Origin: Trochalopteron elliotii
Taxonomy: Eukaryota > Chordata > Aves > Passeriformes > Leiothrichidae
NCBI GenBank assembly: GCA_024734555.1
Contig: JANPWX010000168.1
Coordinates: 1,274,252 to 1,338,251, forward strand
Length of the DNA stretch: 64,000 bases
Reading direction: 5' to 3'
Shown here: positions 1 to 13,600 of the stretch, piece by piece
Layout: every line of letters begins with the position of its first letter
Position numbering within the stretch: the stretch's first letter is position 1
The notes under the pieces: generated by a model
Seen by the model: the letters and a program-made list of their open reading frames with translations, nothing else
What the model was told of the DNA's origin: nothing
Databases searched by the model: none
Position numbers and translations under genes: made by a program

Positions 1-1250
1 CTGGGAAAAGACTTTTGACCTTAAAGCTTCTGGCACACAAGCATGTGAAAGCCTCACTTCTTTGGGTTTTCAGTACATTTCTCCAAAATGAGTTTCCAAC
101 CCTAGAAATCACTGGCACTTGGTTCCTGAACCAAAGATCACTAAATGAGCAAAAAACAAAATAACTGAGCAAAAGCAATTAAGGATAGGCAAGAGCAACC
201 ACCGTATCCTCATGAGAAGTGCAAGGCATGAAAGAAATGCCTTGCAATCCTACACAGTAGGAAACACAAAATGTTTTAGTCTTCTAATGCACATCCATTT
301 TTCATTCTGTTTTCAAACAAAAAGAACAGTTACAATATATAACACAGTGAGAATCTTTTTTTATATTATTTATACCCTTCATGCTTTGACACAAGAATTA
401 GCTTAAATATACTATTACAGTTTTGGGGAAAAATTGAGCTGGTTTTGTTTCTAAATAACCATAACATGTAAAATTTCTGAGTGAAAGCATAAGCCTAAGT
501 AACTTTTTGATTTTTCCCTCACTTAACTATTTCAGCTGCATTACTATGTATTGTGCAATTTGCCATACAACATTCTCATAAGAGAACACATAAAGCAGTT
601 TCTTGCCCAAGATAAGCAATACCACGGAAGAATTCACAACCTCCCTTAGAAACTCCTGCGTGTATCTCCTGCAGTGGAAGTGACTTTTCTCCCCACTCTG
701 ATGATATGAGGAAGACTTCCTATAACAGAGTAGGAATACAGAAGTTCAGGACTTGGTTCAGTCATGTTTGAGTTCCATTGGTGGAAGCTGAGGGAAAACG
801 AGAGAGCCAGCATTTCCAAATAGAAAGATGTATCCTAAAGTGTTTCCATTGCCATTTCTGGAGTTGAAGCATTACTAAGCTTGGGATAATTTGTTTATAA
901 AACTGGAAGAATTGATTTTTCCTTTGTGTCTCTTACCTGGATCCTGTAAACAACAACTCATATTCAAATACCGTCCCTGCTTATCAACAGCCTAAGGATC
1001 CACAACCTTGCCCTCGTAGCCCAGACACACTAAAGACACTTGAAGCTTTAACATCAGAACAAGTGAGAAGCAGACAAAATCAGAGCAGAGACTAAAGCAA
1101 CCCCATGGTTGCCACAAACGTTGTCGACTTAATCTAGATGTGGATTCCCTTCTCTAGAACGTGACAAAGTGAAGAAAAAAAACCCCAAAACATTTTGCCA
1201 GGCTAACAGCTGAAATGAGAAGCTGCTTGGACTGTGACAATCTACGTTAC
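1..1250. other. ARHGAP10: ARHGAP10 intron 1, unique AT-rich DNA
   Basis: This stretch lies inside the first intron of ARHGAP10, which runs on the minus strand from the donor at 30643 leftwards past the window edge. I see no splice-flanked coding segment on either strand, no RNA gene and no recognisable transposon. Base composition is AT-rich, as in the rest of the intron. Confidence 0.7.
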
Positions 1251-1862
1251 AGAGTCATAGAATCATTTTGGTTGGAAAAGACATTTGAAGATTGAGTCCA
1301 ACCAAAACCTAACATGTCCAAGCCCACCACTCAACATGTTCCTGAGTGCCAAATCAACACGTTTTAAATACCTCCAGGAATGGTGACTCCACCACTTCCC
1401 TGGGCAGCCTCTTTCAATGCTTGACAAGCCTTTCAGTGAAGAATTTTCTCCTAATATCCAACCTAGCCTTCCCCTGGTTCAACCTGAGGCAGTTGCCTCT
1501 TGCCCTGTTGTTGGTTCCTTGGGAGAAGAGACCAATCCCTAACTGGCTACAGCCTCCTTCAACAGAGTTATAAAAAGGGATAAGGTCTCTCCTGAGCCTC
1601 CTTTTCTCCAGGATAAAAATCCCCAGCTCCTCCTCACAGGATTTGTGCTCCAGACCTTTCTCTTTGTTGCCCTTCTCTGAACATGCTCCAGCCCCTCAAT
1701 GTCCTTCTTGTCAGGAGGGGCCCAGAACTGGACACAGGATTTGGGGTGCAGCCTCAGCAGCACACAGTACAGGAGGACAATCACTGCCCTGGTCCTGCTG
1801 GCCACACCATTGCTGCTCCAGGCCAGGACACCACTGGCCTTCTTGGCCACCTGGGCACACTG
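1251..1862 (-). repeat. CR1 LINE 3' fragment, 5'-truncated
   Basis: The left edge (agagtcatagaatca) is the reverse complement of the CR1 3' terminal octamer repeat, followed by the reverse complement of the CR1 3' UTR block (ggttggaaaagac, gagtccaacc). The copy runs rightwards into reverse-strand CR1 3'-coding/UTR sequence and stops near gggcacactg. It is therefore a minus-strand, 5'-truncated insertion of about 0.6 kb. Open frames across it are remnants of the repeat and not host genes. The boundaries are judged by eye to about 10 bp. Confidence 0.9.
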
Positions 1863-4800
1863 TAAAATGTACTATACTCACAGAAGAACCCCAGATTTCA
1901 AATTTTGGGCATGATAAACATATCTAATTTTATATACAAATACAAGATGATAAATTACACAACAATCTGAAGGAAAAGCTTCAGCTTTCAGCAGTGCCTC
2001 TGTACAAGGCAGGGAAGGGACACGTGTTCACCTACACTGAATGGTTCTGTGAGGACAAACCCCACTGCATTCTGCACTCCAGCTGGACTGGCCTTATAGC
2101 TCAGCCTCAGCACTCACTGGTACAAACTGTACTGCATGCTCACAGAACTTGAAATGCACATGCCTTTTATATCTGATTATTTATTCACAGATCAAGCTTG
2201 GAAGCAAGCAAAAAATAATTGAGTTGATGGAAGAAATAAAAGTATTTAACTAATAACAAACACCAAACAATACAAAAATGTGAACAAGGCATCACATGTG
2301 AATTCTCATGACAACTGCAGGGTATAATTGCTTGACTAGGTCTAGATTTTATCAGACTGATAGGGAAGACTAAGTAGTTGTCCTCTGGGTGTCCCACTCT
2401 CTGCCACAATACACATTACCATAAAAAAAAAGAAAAATTTGAAAATACTAGCAGTTAAAATAATCATTCAACTTACCCAACTGCCATGTGGTTGTTTATA
2501 CATTTAGAGTACTAATCAACAAGAAAGCAATTTGCTTGGCTGATGTTTCAATGAAAAGGGCTCTTTTGTAAACTGTCTTAAAAATAATAACCAGATTTAA
2601 ACAGGTTTCTGCAGATTGCACCGAAGAGATGGTGTTTAAATACTCTCCGATCTCTGGTTTGGAGCAAAAGGACTCAGTCTCAAGCCTGTGTCTTTTGAAA
2701 AAGATGACAAGACTCCTACATGGAAACTCCTCATCTCTGAGGAAAAAATAATCATAGGCTGTTAAGGAAAAAGATGCACTTCAGTTTTTAAAAATCTTTC
2801 TTCAAGACATCACAAGCCTTTGGAAAAATAAAGACATTGCTTATTTGAAATAAACTAGGAATTACTCTGGACCTTTTCTCCTTTTTTAAAGCACTCTAAC
2901 AGGTGATAGGAATGGTCACAGAGGAAAAGAAGGATATTTAATCATATATTCCTGAAAATATGTATAAGTACTTTAGGAAGGCTGGGCAACATTGCACAAA
3001 GTTGCTTATAAAAGTTAAAAAGAACATGATCTTGATGATTGGTAAGGAGGGGGAGGAAGGGAGGATTTTATTTATTTTTTTAAATTCTCTCCCTTCTCTT
3101 TGACCTTTTCCTTTTAGAAAACAAAGCCAAGTCTTCCCTAATACAATACAAAACTTGCTTTCTTACAAGTTTTACATTACATTAATTCCAGCTGCAAAAC
3201 AGAAATCTTTAACAAATGCTTATCAAAACATACAAATTAACTACGAGATAAGAGTCATTCAAGCAGTGAAGAACACCCAGAAAGTAACCTAAGTAATAAA
3301 ACTGAACCCTACATTTCAACAGATCTGGGAGTGGCAGAGTTGTTAGACAACGTAATGTACATATTTCCCAAAATTACACCTTTCCATCTGACTGCTTCAG
3401 CAGTCTGTTTCTTCCCACACTCAAGAGGAAAAGAAAACCTACAACTCAGGCTAACATGAAAGAGACACATAAATAAATAAATTCAAAGTCATAAGCTGAA
3501 AGCAAGAGAGGGAAAGACAGACTGACCGCCAGTGCAGTGATTACCCAGCTAAGGCATTCAGAGGACAGCATGGGATTTACCTACAGTTTAGTATTTACCC
3601 CCCTCATTAGCACCTAAAATAGTATTAAAAGAGATGTACTGTCAAAAACATCTTGTTCTAGAGAACCGAAATAATCGTATTCTCCTCCTTTCCTCCCTCA
3701 GAAAGATTAAAATCCAAGAGAAAACATTACAAGAACCACTTGAACAAGGTCGGTAGCTAGGGAAACAGCAACGGTAACACCAGACTTAAAAGTGTCCCCT
3801 CAGGTTTTGGTCTCTGGTCTCACCACAACCACGATGAGTCTTGCCCAGCTATAGGGATTTAATCCCCCACTGCCTTTCCAAGTGCCACTGTAATCTAAAG
3901 ACCTTTGTTTTAAATACACACGAGAGACACACGCTGATACACAGCAACACAGTTATTCTGGTTGGACATTCAGCCATGCTTCCTACATCAAAAACAAGCC
4001 CCAAAAGGAACAACAAACACTAGGAGAGCAAGCATTTCACAGCTGGGCTCCTTAATGCAAGATAACCATCTATTAGCATACTTGAAAAGTCTGTTCTTTC
4101 CCCTGAAGAACCACCACGAATGATGGCAGTATCCAAGGATCCAGCTACAACTCATGGCAGGCTCTTTAACTGGCAAAGCCTGTTCCTGAAATTCTGCTAC
4201 TACTTCTCACAGGTAGTTTCATACAGATAACTAGAAAAATCCAGAAGACCCTTTTAGCTTTGGGAACAGTTTACTTTGTCTATCTGGAGCAGTATCTTTA
4301 TGAGAAAACTTCCAAGCACCACGAATAACAGCTATACATTGTTGTTCCAGAGCAGTGACAGACACTTTGACAAGGCAAATTCAGTCCTGCAACAACAGTA
4401 TGCTCAAGAGCTACTCAACACACAAGTATTTGAAAAGCAAACATAATTAAAGGAGTACAGTGAAGCAATTTTCACATGGCAAGCTTCTGAAAGGCTGTCA
4501 GTAGTTTTCTGATGAAAGAGAAGAGCCTGTGACAAGACAAATCAAGTACACTTTCATTCCCTCAAACTTTATTTTGGATAATTCACAGCTCATTTGCCAC
4601 ACAGACCAGAAGGAAGGAGTCAGGAATCCCACTGCTGCTTTGCAATTGTAGGACTACACTACCAATGAAATATCCACAAAACAAACCCCAAACCATAAAT
4701 GTCAATAAAACTTCTCCACCAAAGGAACTGGTCTCATTCACTCTACCACATATGAAAACAAAGCAGCAAAACACTGGAAACCCTAAAGTGTTTAGTGAAT

Positions 4801-7029
4801 GCATTTGCCAGTGACAGCTGAAAAAAAAACATTTGCTGATTTCTGTAGGATTTTGCAGGGGATTCTGAATGAGTCCTAGTGATGTAAATCAGAACAGTTT
4901 GTAACAATTCTGATCCATGGCAGACTGCACAGACAAAGTGGTCCATCCACATGTGGTCCTCAGAACTGCAGTGAACAACCTAGCGTACTGTACTGGTAAC
5001 AGCAACTCTCCTACCTATCACATCATACAAACACAACATTTTTATGTCGGGATAAGTGAAATAAGTATTGAAGACAAAGTGTCAGTTCAAATCTTCAGGT
5101 TTTTTCTTCTGCTCTTCACAAGCAAACGCTCTTTAGGATTGTTGTAAAACTCCATAAGATGCGTGAAAGATCCCTCAGCCAACTAAGGTATATGCCTTAA
5201 AATTCTTCCTTAATCTCATTTTCTAGTCCCATGTAGCACCAAAAGATAATTCCTACACTGAAAGTTCCTCAATGCATTTCTGTCTTAATTTACTAGTATT
5301 TCTTCTCATGCCCAGGTTTATAATAAAATTATTGCTGAAGCAGGTAAAAAGAAAATCCATTTTAACACATTAGCGGTGGTATTTCAAACTTAATTGGTTT
5401 CTTAAGCATTAGGCTCTACATTGATGGATCAAAATCAGGCTGTAATTTTCTACTTTGCCCATTTAGACCAGCATTTTGCCATGCTTCCCAGGAAGATGCA
5501 AACATACACACTACAAACTCAGTGAAAAGCAGCTGTTCAAGGACTAGGCTGTTTCAACGTGTTCCATTGCTGAGTATGTGCAGCACAAAACAGTATCAAG
5601 GGCACAGACCACAGCAATCAATTAGAATCTTCCAGGTTCTGGAGAGGGAGGGGGAAGGGAGGGAGAAGCAGATGAAGAAGCTCAGTGGTGCTCAGCAGCA
5701 CAGGCCAGACCACAGATACAACCACAGTAGGTTTGTACTTCCTCCTACTATCACCATGATTCAGGACTATCTGCATGTTAAAAACATTACAGTATCATGG
5801 CAGTATTGTTTCTTCCTGTCCTGAACAGATGAAGGCCACGCTGGCACAAAAATCTCAGACAGGATCAGTCAGAAGCTACGTAACAAAGAACATTAAGCCT
5901 TTAAAGATGATTAGCTTCAACAAGTAAGGCTGCTGTACTTTTGAATTGGCACTTTCAGTCACAATTCACCCTGCTGCCAAAGCTTTAAAGCTGTATACCC
6001 ACACTATGTTTGTGGCTTTCCAACTGTAGTCCCCTAGACCACTAGTAACTTGCAAAACCTGTCAAATGTGGTTCAGTTGCAACTTCTCTGCCTTTCTACC
6101 CCAAAGACCAAAGTCCATGAGAAAATTTGAGGGGTGACACTAGCCAAAACAAATGTGGGGAGGTTTTTTGAGTGGTTGCAGATGGTACAAACTCCACAGG
6201 AGAAAAAAAAAACCACCACCCAGCACGTGCAGACCTGTAAATGCCACTTCATCTTATGACAGAGGTATTTTGCAATGCTAATTCAAGAAAGAGCAGGAAT
6301 ACCCAACTAAGAGAAATGCAACACACTCACTGACTTTTATTTACCTTTCTTCTTATTTTGTTGACTGAAAGACAGATGAGAAAATCCATAAAATCCACAT
6401 GACTGCTGGAGAACAGATACCAAGGCAGTAAAACCTCCCATACCAGCATTACAACTGCAACACTCCAGAAGTAATAGATCTACTGAGAAAAAGGACTGCA
6501 AATCATTGTATTGGTTGGGGTTTTTTACCAAATTCTTTTTACCAATGTCAGCATACTTGCAGCTACAGCAGATATAATTAGTTGGATGCATAGCTAAGAC
6601 ACAGATATTTTGTTTACATTTTGCTTACACGGCCACAACACTTTTCTTGTTATTGACAAAGGGAGTCACGACAAAAGCCTTTTACTGAATAGAAAACTAG
6701 TCCTGTCTTTCTGGACTACCTAAAGAAATTTCAAATTTAATACCAGGGAAATAGGGAAGAATAAAGAAAAGTGAAGGCAGGACACAAGCACAAATTGCGA
6801 GCGTAGTGGCCTGACTCCACACATGGATGGCTAATTTTAATGATATATAAAAATGTACTGCTGGACACACAATGTACTCTGTTCATAATATAAACATGCT
6901 CAAATCAGATCTTTAGGACCAAGTTGAAATAATCAATTAGTAAACTCACTTTTTCCAATTCCATAATCACTTTGTTTCATTATGCACTCTACTGTAAGAA
7001 GTTACACTCTAGTCACGATCACATATTTC
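1863..7029. other. ARHGAP10: ARHGAP10 intron 1, unique DNA
   Basis: About 5.2 kb of intron with no coding exon that I can support on either strand. A polypurine run at 5640-5670 contains a G-quadruplex motif (separate entry). Short frames here lack splice context and any recognisable domain. Confidence 0.65.
5646..5663 (+). other. G-quadruplex-type motif
   Basis: Four runs of three or more G (5646-5648, 5650-5654, 5657-5659, 5661-5663) are separated by loops of one, two and one A. This meets the usual G3+N1-7 pattern on the plus strand, which is the non-template-like strand for PRMT9-sense reading but antisense to ARHGAP10. It sits inside intron 1 and has no visible gene association. Confidence 0.6.
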
Positions 7030-7651
7030 AGAGACTCATACAATGATTTGGGTAGGATGGCACCTAGTAGGATGGCACTAGATGATCCTAGCACTAGGAT
7101 CATCTAGTTCAAAACCCCTTCCACAGGCAGGAACACCTTCCACTATACCAGGTTGCTCAGAGCTCCATCCAGTCTGGCAATGAACATTTACAGGGATGGG
7201 GCATCCAAAACTTCTCTGGGCAACACGTTCCAGTGCCTCACCACCCTCACAGTAAAGAATTCTTTGCTAAAATATAATCTAAACCTACTGTCTCTCCATT
7301 TGAAGCCATTCCCCCTTCTCCTGTCACTACATGCCCTTGTAAATACTCTCTCTCCAGCTTTCTCATAGGCTCCCTTCAGGTACTGGAGGGCTGCAATTAG
7401 GTCACCCTGAAACCTTCACTCTCCCAGGCTGAATAATCCCAGCCTCTCTCAGCCTTTCCTCACAGGAGAGATGCTCCATCCCTTTCATCATCTTGGCATC
7501 CTCCTCCTCTGGACTTGTTCCAACAGGTCCATGACCTTCCTGTGCTGGGACCCCAGAGCTGGATGCAGCACTGCAGAGGGGCTCTCAGCAGAGCAGAGGG
7601 GCAGAATCCCCTCCCTCACCTCTGCCCACAGTGCTTTGGATGCCCAGGATA
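7030..7651 (-). repeat. CR1 LINE 3' fragment with internal palindrome
   Basis: A minus-strand CR1 copy. The left end (gagactcatacaatgatttgggt) is a degraded reverse-complement CR1 tail, followed by the typical blocks gatcatctagtt, ctgggcaacacgttccagtgcctcacc and cccagcctctctcagcctttcctcacaggag, in pieces. It ends near gatgcccaggatac. Between 7060 and 7110 the tail carries a local rearrangement that forms a perfect 15-bp inverted repeat. Frames crossing this copy on either strand are repeat-derived. Confidence 0.9.
7077..7108. repeat. Perfect 15-bp inverted repeat, 2-nt loop
   Basis: Positions 7077-7091 (core CTAGATGATCCTAG) are exactly the reverse complement of 7094-7108, with CA between the arms. 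Only one arm (gatcatctag) is expected from the CR1 3' UTR, so the second arm is an acquired inverted copy. A partial direct duplication (taggatggca at 7053 and again at 7068) lies just to the left. Confidence 0.95.
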
Positions 7652-10600
7652 CTCCAATAATAAGCACACAGCCCAACAAAGTGCCTACGAACCAAAGAAA
7701 TAAAACTTTATTTTTCCCTCTTATTTTCATGCCACTGGAAGATGCCACCTGGCCATGATACAAACATGAGAACCACTTACACAAGGCATCCAGAAATTTA
7801 CTGCAATGTTGCACTGAACAGCACTTTGAACTACACGTGCACCACAAAACATCAAAGACTACGAAGTTCCTCCCCACCTTCCTCCACCACTCCATTCAGC
7901 TGAAAGCAGCCCAGCAGCTCTGAAGGGCAGAACACAGAAGTCCAGGCAGATCCCTTGCTTCCACATTATGAAGCACCAAGAAATACATTTCCCCTCCCAC
8001 AGCCAGTTCCCACTTCAGAAACAAACACTGTTGACCTGTACTTCCATTAACTGCTGTCATGTTGATCCTGGAGCATGTATCGCATCCAAAAGCCAGAACA
8101 AAGTTCAAACCAGAATGATAACCCCTACACATGTGACTGCTGGGTGTTTGAGCTGGAAAAAGGCCAACACACAGACAACACTCTGCCCTGATTCACCAAG
8201 TATTTCCAGAAGCAGATCAGGGAAAACATAATAGTGGATTTAGTGCAAACAAAAAAAAAGCAATTGGAAACACAGAATTCACTTCGCAAGGAGCAGAAAT
8301 ACATGCAGAACAGCAGATAGCATCTAAAGCCAATATTTTCTAAGGCATCTCAAAGTCTTTGTATACATCACTTCCAACCATGCAAGTAATGTTAGATGAT
8401 GATGGGGGAAATAGATTTTTAAAAGCCCAAAAGAACAAAATTTTCTTCTTTTTTTTTTTTTTTTTGAAACACCATCTGAGATACTATTTTGGGATATAAA
8501 GCACACACACATAGCATCAGTAGGATTTCTTTTCCAAGAAAGACTGTGTATTAGAACCAGTGAGCTGGTAATTTGACCAAATTGCACGTTCAATAGACAC
8601 CACTGAAATCCATGATCAGTGTCAGCACTACCTTTATTTCTGCTACCCCACCACGTGCAAATGTAATTCCACAACTAAATGTGGGACCAAGATGAGAACA
8701 CCCATCGCTGGGCTTGTACAAATCCTGCAACCATGGGAAAAGGACCACAAAGGACACACATCACACAGGGAGGAAGCACATCACATTCCTCCTTTTAAGA
8801 ACCACAAGGGCAAACTGATGGCCAGTATTGCAAGGAAAATTGGATACAAATGTCAAGCAAGTCTGACCTGCTGCTGGCTGAAGCCAAATCATGAACCCAC
8901 AGCAAGACACAGACTAAGTGTAACTCTGATGATATCATTTACAGCAGCTCAGCAGCTGGCAAATGCCACACACATCCATGTTCTCTGCACACATCAGCCT
9001 GGCCACAGCACTGGAAACACACCTTCTTCCCAAATCAACTTGGCACCCGGATGTTTGGAAACTCCCAGCTGCAAACTATCTGCCTAGCTTCATATACCTG
9101 CCACTGTTCCAGCATCCCAAACTCAAAACAGCTGTGGTTAGGCAGGAATTCTGAAGGAGCAGGGAGCAATGATTTCCACAAGTGAAATGCCCTCAGAAAG
9201 CAAGCAACCGACCAAATGAATAAATAGATAAATGTAGTGCAGGTCTGCCAGTACTCAAGTGCCTCGGCAAAGATTGTGTTTTAAAGTAGAAATAAATATA
9301 TTGAATTAGGAAAACTGGCTTCATGCACAAAACAATAGAACTGGGCTCAAGAGACTTTGTTTCAGGGTCCAGCCCATGAATAGACTTTGATAAAGTCACT
9401 GACTCATGCTGTGCCCCAGCTATTACACAGGAAGGTACCTCAGCCTCTTATCAGCAGGATAAAATCTATTAGTGAACAATATACTGAGCTATTCAGGTCA
9501 CCACATCTTCCTCTCACCACTTCTGCCACATGTGCCCTGGTAGCGAAACAGGGTACAGCTATCTCACTAGAATAACTATGAATCTTAAATGCTTGGGTTT
9601 TAAAACAGTGGGCAGAACCTACGCTGTTTATATGTTAAAGAGAGCATTTGTTATTTTTCAGGAAAAAAAAATATACATAAACGCACAACTGAAACCTTTG
9701 AAAAGACATCTGAATAATGAAAAAACAGCCCTTTTGGAACTGAGGAATCTATCTTTTCAGGCAAATCAATTTACAAGCACTGTCATAACCCCAACACAAC
9801 CTGAAGATGGAAATATAACAAATATTTAATCAAATCTTCCTGTATAAGAATAAATAGCCACTATAAATCTTAACCTTGATGACTCTATACAGCATGTGCA
9901 AAAAATACAATAGCTTCAACTATTAACATACAAAAAATTAGTATCCTCATCACTATAGTGGGCATTCAACCCATCAGAGTCTTCATTCTTTTTAAATGTT
10001 GAATGACCCAAACATAACCTCAGAGTAAGCCAAGTATCCTCACGCAGAATTTTCCTTTCTTAGCTGTACTTCACAATAATTTTTTAAAGTTTTCTTTAAT
10101 ACTACAACCAAAGAAAAAGGGATGATGCTGCAACTTATGCACTTGTACATAATGTTAGACGAATGCTGTAATTTATAGTGAAGGTCCACTGCAAACTAAT
10201 TGCCAACAAGTTGTGGGTTTATTATCTAGATCACCAGGTTCATATCTGACCTAGATCACAAGCAACTAGGATGGTGTTAATCCTCTAGTTGCCAAATTCT
10301 TCATCATGCTATGAAGAATGTGGCTCATTAAGCCACATTCACACCATGCAAGTATGTGAGATAAATCAGTCAATATTTATTAAAAACTTTAGCAAGTTAG
10401 CAATTAAGGGGATATTTTAGGTCCTTAGGACCATGGAAGCTGGAAACAGTTTAATTTGCTTATAGCCACACTTAAACTTCCTCCAGCATTTTCTAAGTGT
10501 TAGTGGCTAACTAGAGACAGAAGTTGTCACAGTTTCTCTCTTGCAGTACTGACATGATTCCGCTGATTGAGGGGAGGGAAATTTCACCAGGCATCAGGCA

Positions 10601-13600
10601 ATCAGTTTCCCCATCCATTCTGCATACACAGAGGTTAACTAAGTAGGAACTGGGAAAACCAGAAGGCATTATAGCACTTCTCGGGATATTCTGGCATCTT
10701 CAGGGAAAAGAAAAAGTGTTGAAATTTGAATAAATAATATTTTAAGTTTTTTATAGCACTAATTCTCTCATGGATCATATTTTCATTTCTGTAAGGTAGG
10801 AAACTCACTTTCCCTGATAAGTTTGCTTTGCCCTTGGTTAAAAAAAAAAGTCTAACAACATCACAGAAATCAGAGAGAAACAAAAGGACAATAAAAGAAA
10901 AAAAAAAGAGAGCTAGCAATACACTAGGGGAAAAAAATAACATCACACTACCAACTCCTGTGACACAGCTTAAATAATATGCTGTGATACAGCCAAACAG
11001 ACCAAATAAGAATAAGATACAAACATTTGTTCCAGTTTTAGTTCTATTTATTTGAAAAAGCAATGGGGTTAATGACTCCATAAACCAGAATTAACACTTC
11101 TTCAGGGAAGCTCAACTCTAACCTCCCATTGACTGGACCAAAGGAACCTCTGGCTGCTGCACAGCACTGCACCAAAGCAATCCAGCAGCCAGATTTGTAT
11201 AATAAAGAGCAGGGTGAGACAAAGCCAAGCTGGAAATTGCTTTAGGCAGCTGCAAACCAAGCTTTTCTTTGGCTTTCTTCATGCTTTCTAAGGGGTTTCA
11301 GGCACAGATGCTCAAGTTCTCTCTCTGTCCAAGGCCTGACAGAGAAAATTGGAAACACAAAAACCCCCTAAACCTACAGATAACACAAGCCACAAGCCCA
11401 CCACATTTTTTATGTTTTGTACATTTGAAGTTTCATTCAACTCCAGGAATTTCACAATGCACTCTGTGGCTCCAAGCAAAACATCAATAGGCAAAGGTGT
11501 TTTGCTCAACTGGTGTGACTCCTGCTACCTGCAGGAATGTGCATTTCAGAAAATGCAACAACCTTTTCCAATTCCTTCTTTCCTTCAACTGTGCGCTTTC
11601 TTTTGGAGCTAGAAGGTTAAAAAAAAAAAAAAAAAGGTGCAGCCAACCAAATTAAAAAGCAGAGGAAAGAATTATGAAGGCAATTGAGCAACTGGCCACA
11701 CTTGGTTGAAAGCAACCACAACTATTTGTGACTATATCCATTTAGACTGTTTGCCACAGTAATCCAGAAAGACTTTTCCTCTGATACTAGGAAATTAAAA
11801 TTAAGAAAAACTTAAAGCTAGAAAGCAACAAAATACACTCATCCAAAGCCTGATTAAAGGAAAGAAGAAAAGAATCTTTACTTCAGGTTGCATCATGCAC
11901 TTACCTTCCCTGTCTCTCTCTTGAGAATTTGCTTACGATATGAATAATTTCTGACCTGCTTTAAAGCAGCTCTCTTTCATTTATCAGCAAGCTAAATATA
12001 TTTTCATTTCTTAATATAAATGAGCAAGTTTTGATCTGAAGAACACAGAAAGGCATTGAGGGAACAGAAAACAATTGTTTATGCTTTTTCTTAAATTCAA
12101 AACACAGCATTTGAACATTGTGTATTTATTCTGCAGAAATGATGCCCATAGAAATCCCAGGCTCCTTAAAGGATTCTTCCAACAGTTACATGATCTTGGT
12201 CATGTTATCTGCAATTTCAGCAATCAAGCACAGGGACACTTCTGCACACTCATGTTTTAGTTGATTTCTTTTTCTAAATTGCATCCCTCCCCAATCATTA
12301 AGGAAAGCAAGAGCAGCACCTAATACATTGCATGACAGCCTCATTTAATCCAACATTATAATCCATTAAAAAAAAAAAGGGGGAGACAGGAGACATGAGG
12401 TCAGCATTAAACTAAAGAGATAGATGGTTAAATGTTGCTGTTCCTCAGCACCAGGAAGGATTGACAACATAAGCTCATCCTGTGACTATCAGATACTCAG
12501 AATTAAAATGTTTGAAGTATTTTACAATGCCTGCACATCTCCCCACTCTCTTCTCATCAACCAAGGAAAATCCTTATGCTTTAATTAAAAATATAAATAA
12601 CCATTTGACATAGCAAAACTATAGCCTTTTATTTCAGCACAGAATGGACAAAGCATCTACACATTTTTTTCTAAATGCTCTTTCTACAATGCTCCCTTCC
12701 CAAAAAACAACACTGGCAAGCCAATACAAACACATTCACTGCTGACAAGCCATGATTTGGCCACATGACTGTCCTGCCTGTATTTCAGGTATTAGCTATG
12801 TCAGATCTAATTATCAGAGACAGCTTGACAAGGTCTTTCACATTATTCAGGAAGGGTACACTTGCCAAAACCCTAGTGGAGACTATGGTATATAACAAAC
12901 CTCACCCAGCTGAACTGAGGCTTGCAGTTCTGCTGACAGTTTTGCCCAATAAATCACTTCATATAAATAATCTCAGTCTAGCAAACCTCTGTGAGTACTG
13001 TGAGGAATTCAGTGACCCACAATGTGTAAGAAATACTGCCCTCAATGTTTACAGTCAAATGACTGAGGTTTTCTTCCTACATGATGACTGCAAAAGAAAT
13101 TATACTGGTATTAATTGTACCAGTTATGAAAGCTTCTGTGTTAGTATGATAAAGTGCTTCAGACTATTCTGCCCTCAACTTCAAATCCTGCAATTCAAAT
13201 AACAACCCTGTCTAGGAAAGGACAGCATATCAAAGATGGGGTAAGGACTGAATTACAAGTTTTTCTAGTTAGTGGGTGTTTCTTCCCTTCATTTCCTGTC
13301 ATGGGTGAACAGCACACAGATACCAGGATGCAACACACAAACACACATACAAGTATCTGGAGTTCATGGGAACACAACATAAGCATAACTCATTACCTCG
13401 ATTTTCCTGCAGAAATACCCATCCAAAGCAATTAAATGTTCAGGCAGTGCTGCAAGCAGAAATGTCTAGCTTAAGAAGACAAGGAAAATTACCCAAGGGG
13501 AAGCACGTTGGCACACCTGATTAAACAAGGGTCCAGTCTTGCTTTCCAATGAAAGCAAGAAAGGAATACAGAAGAAAGTACAATATCCACTTTCTTCAGA

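Noticed and set aside
10635..11081. 148-codon minus-strand frame with hydrophobic stretches
   Set aside because: Its Phe/Leu-rich runs come from A-rich tracts on the plus strand. There is no domain, no splice context and no sign of a membrane-protein family.
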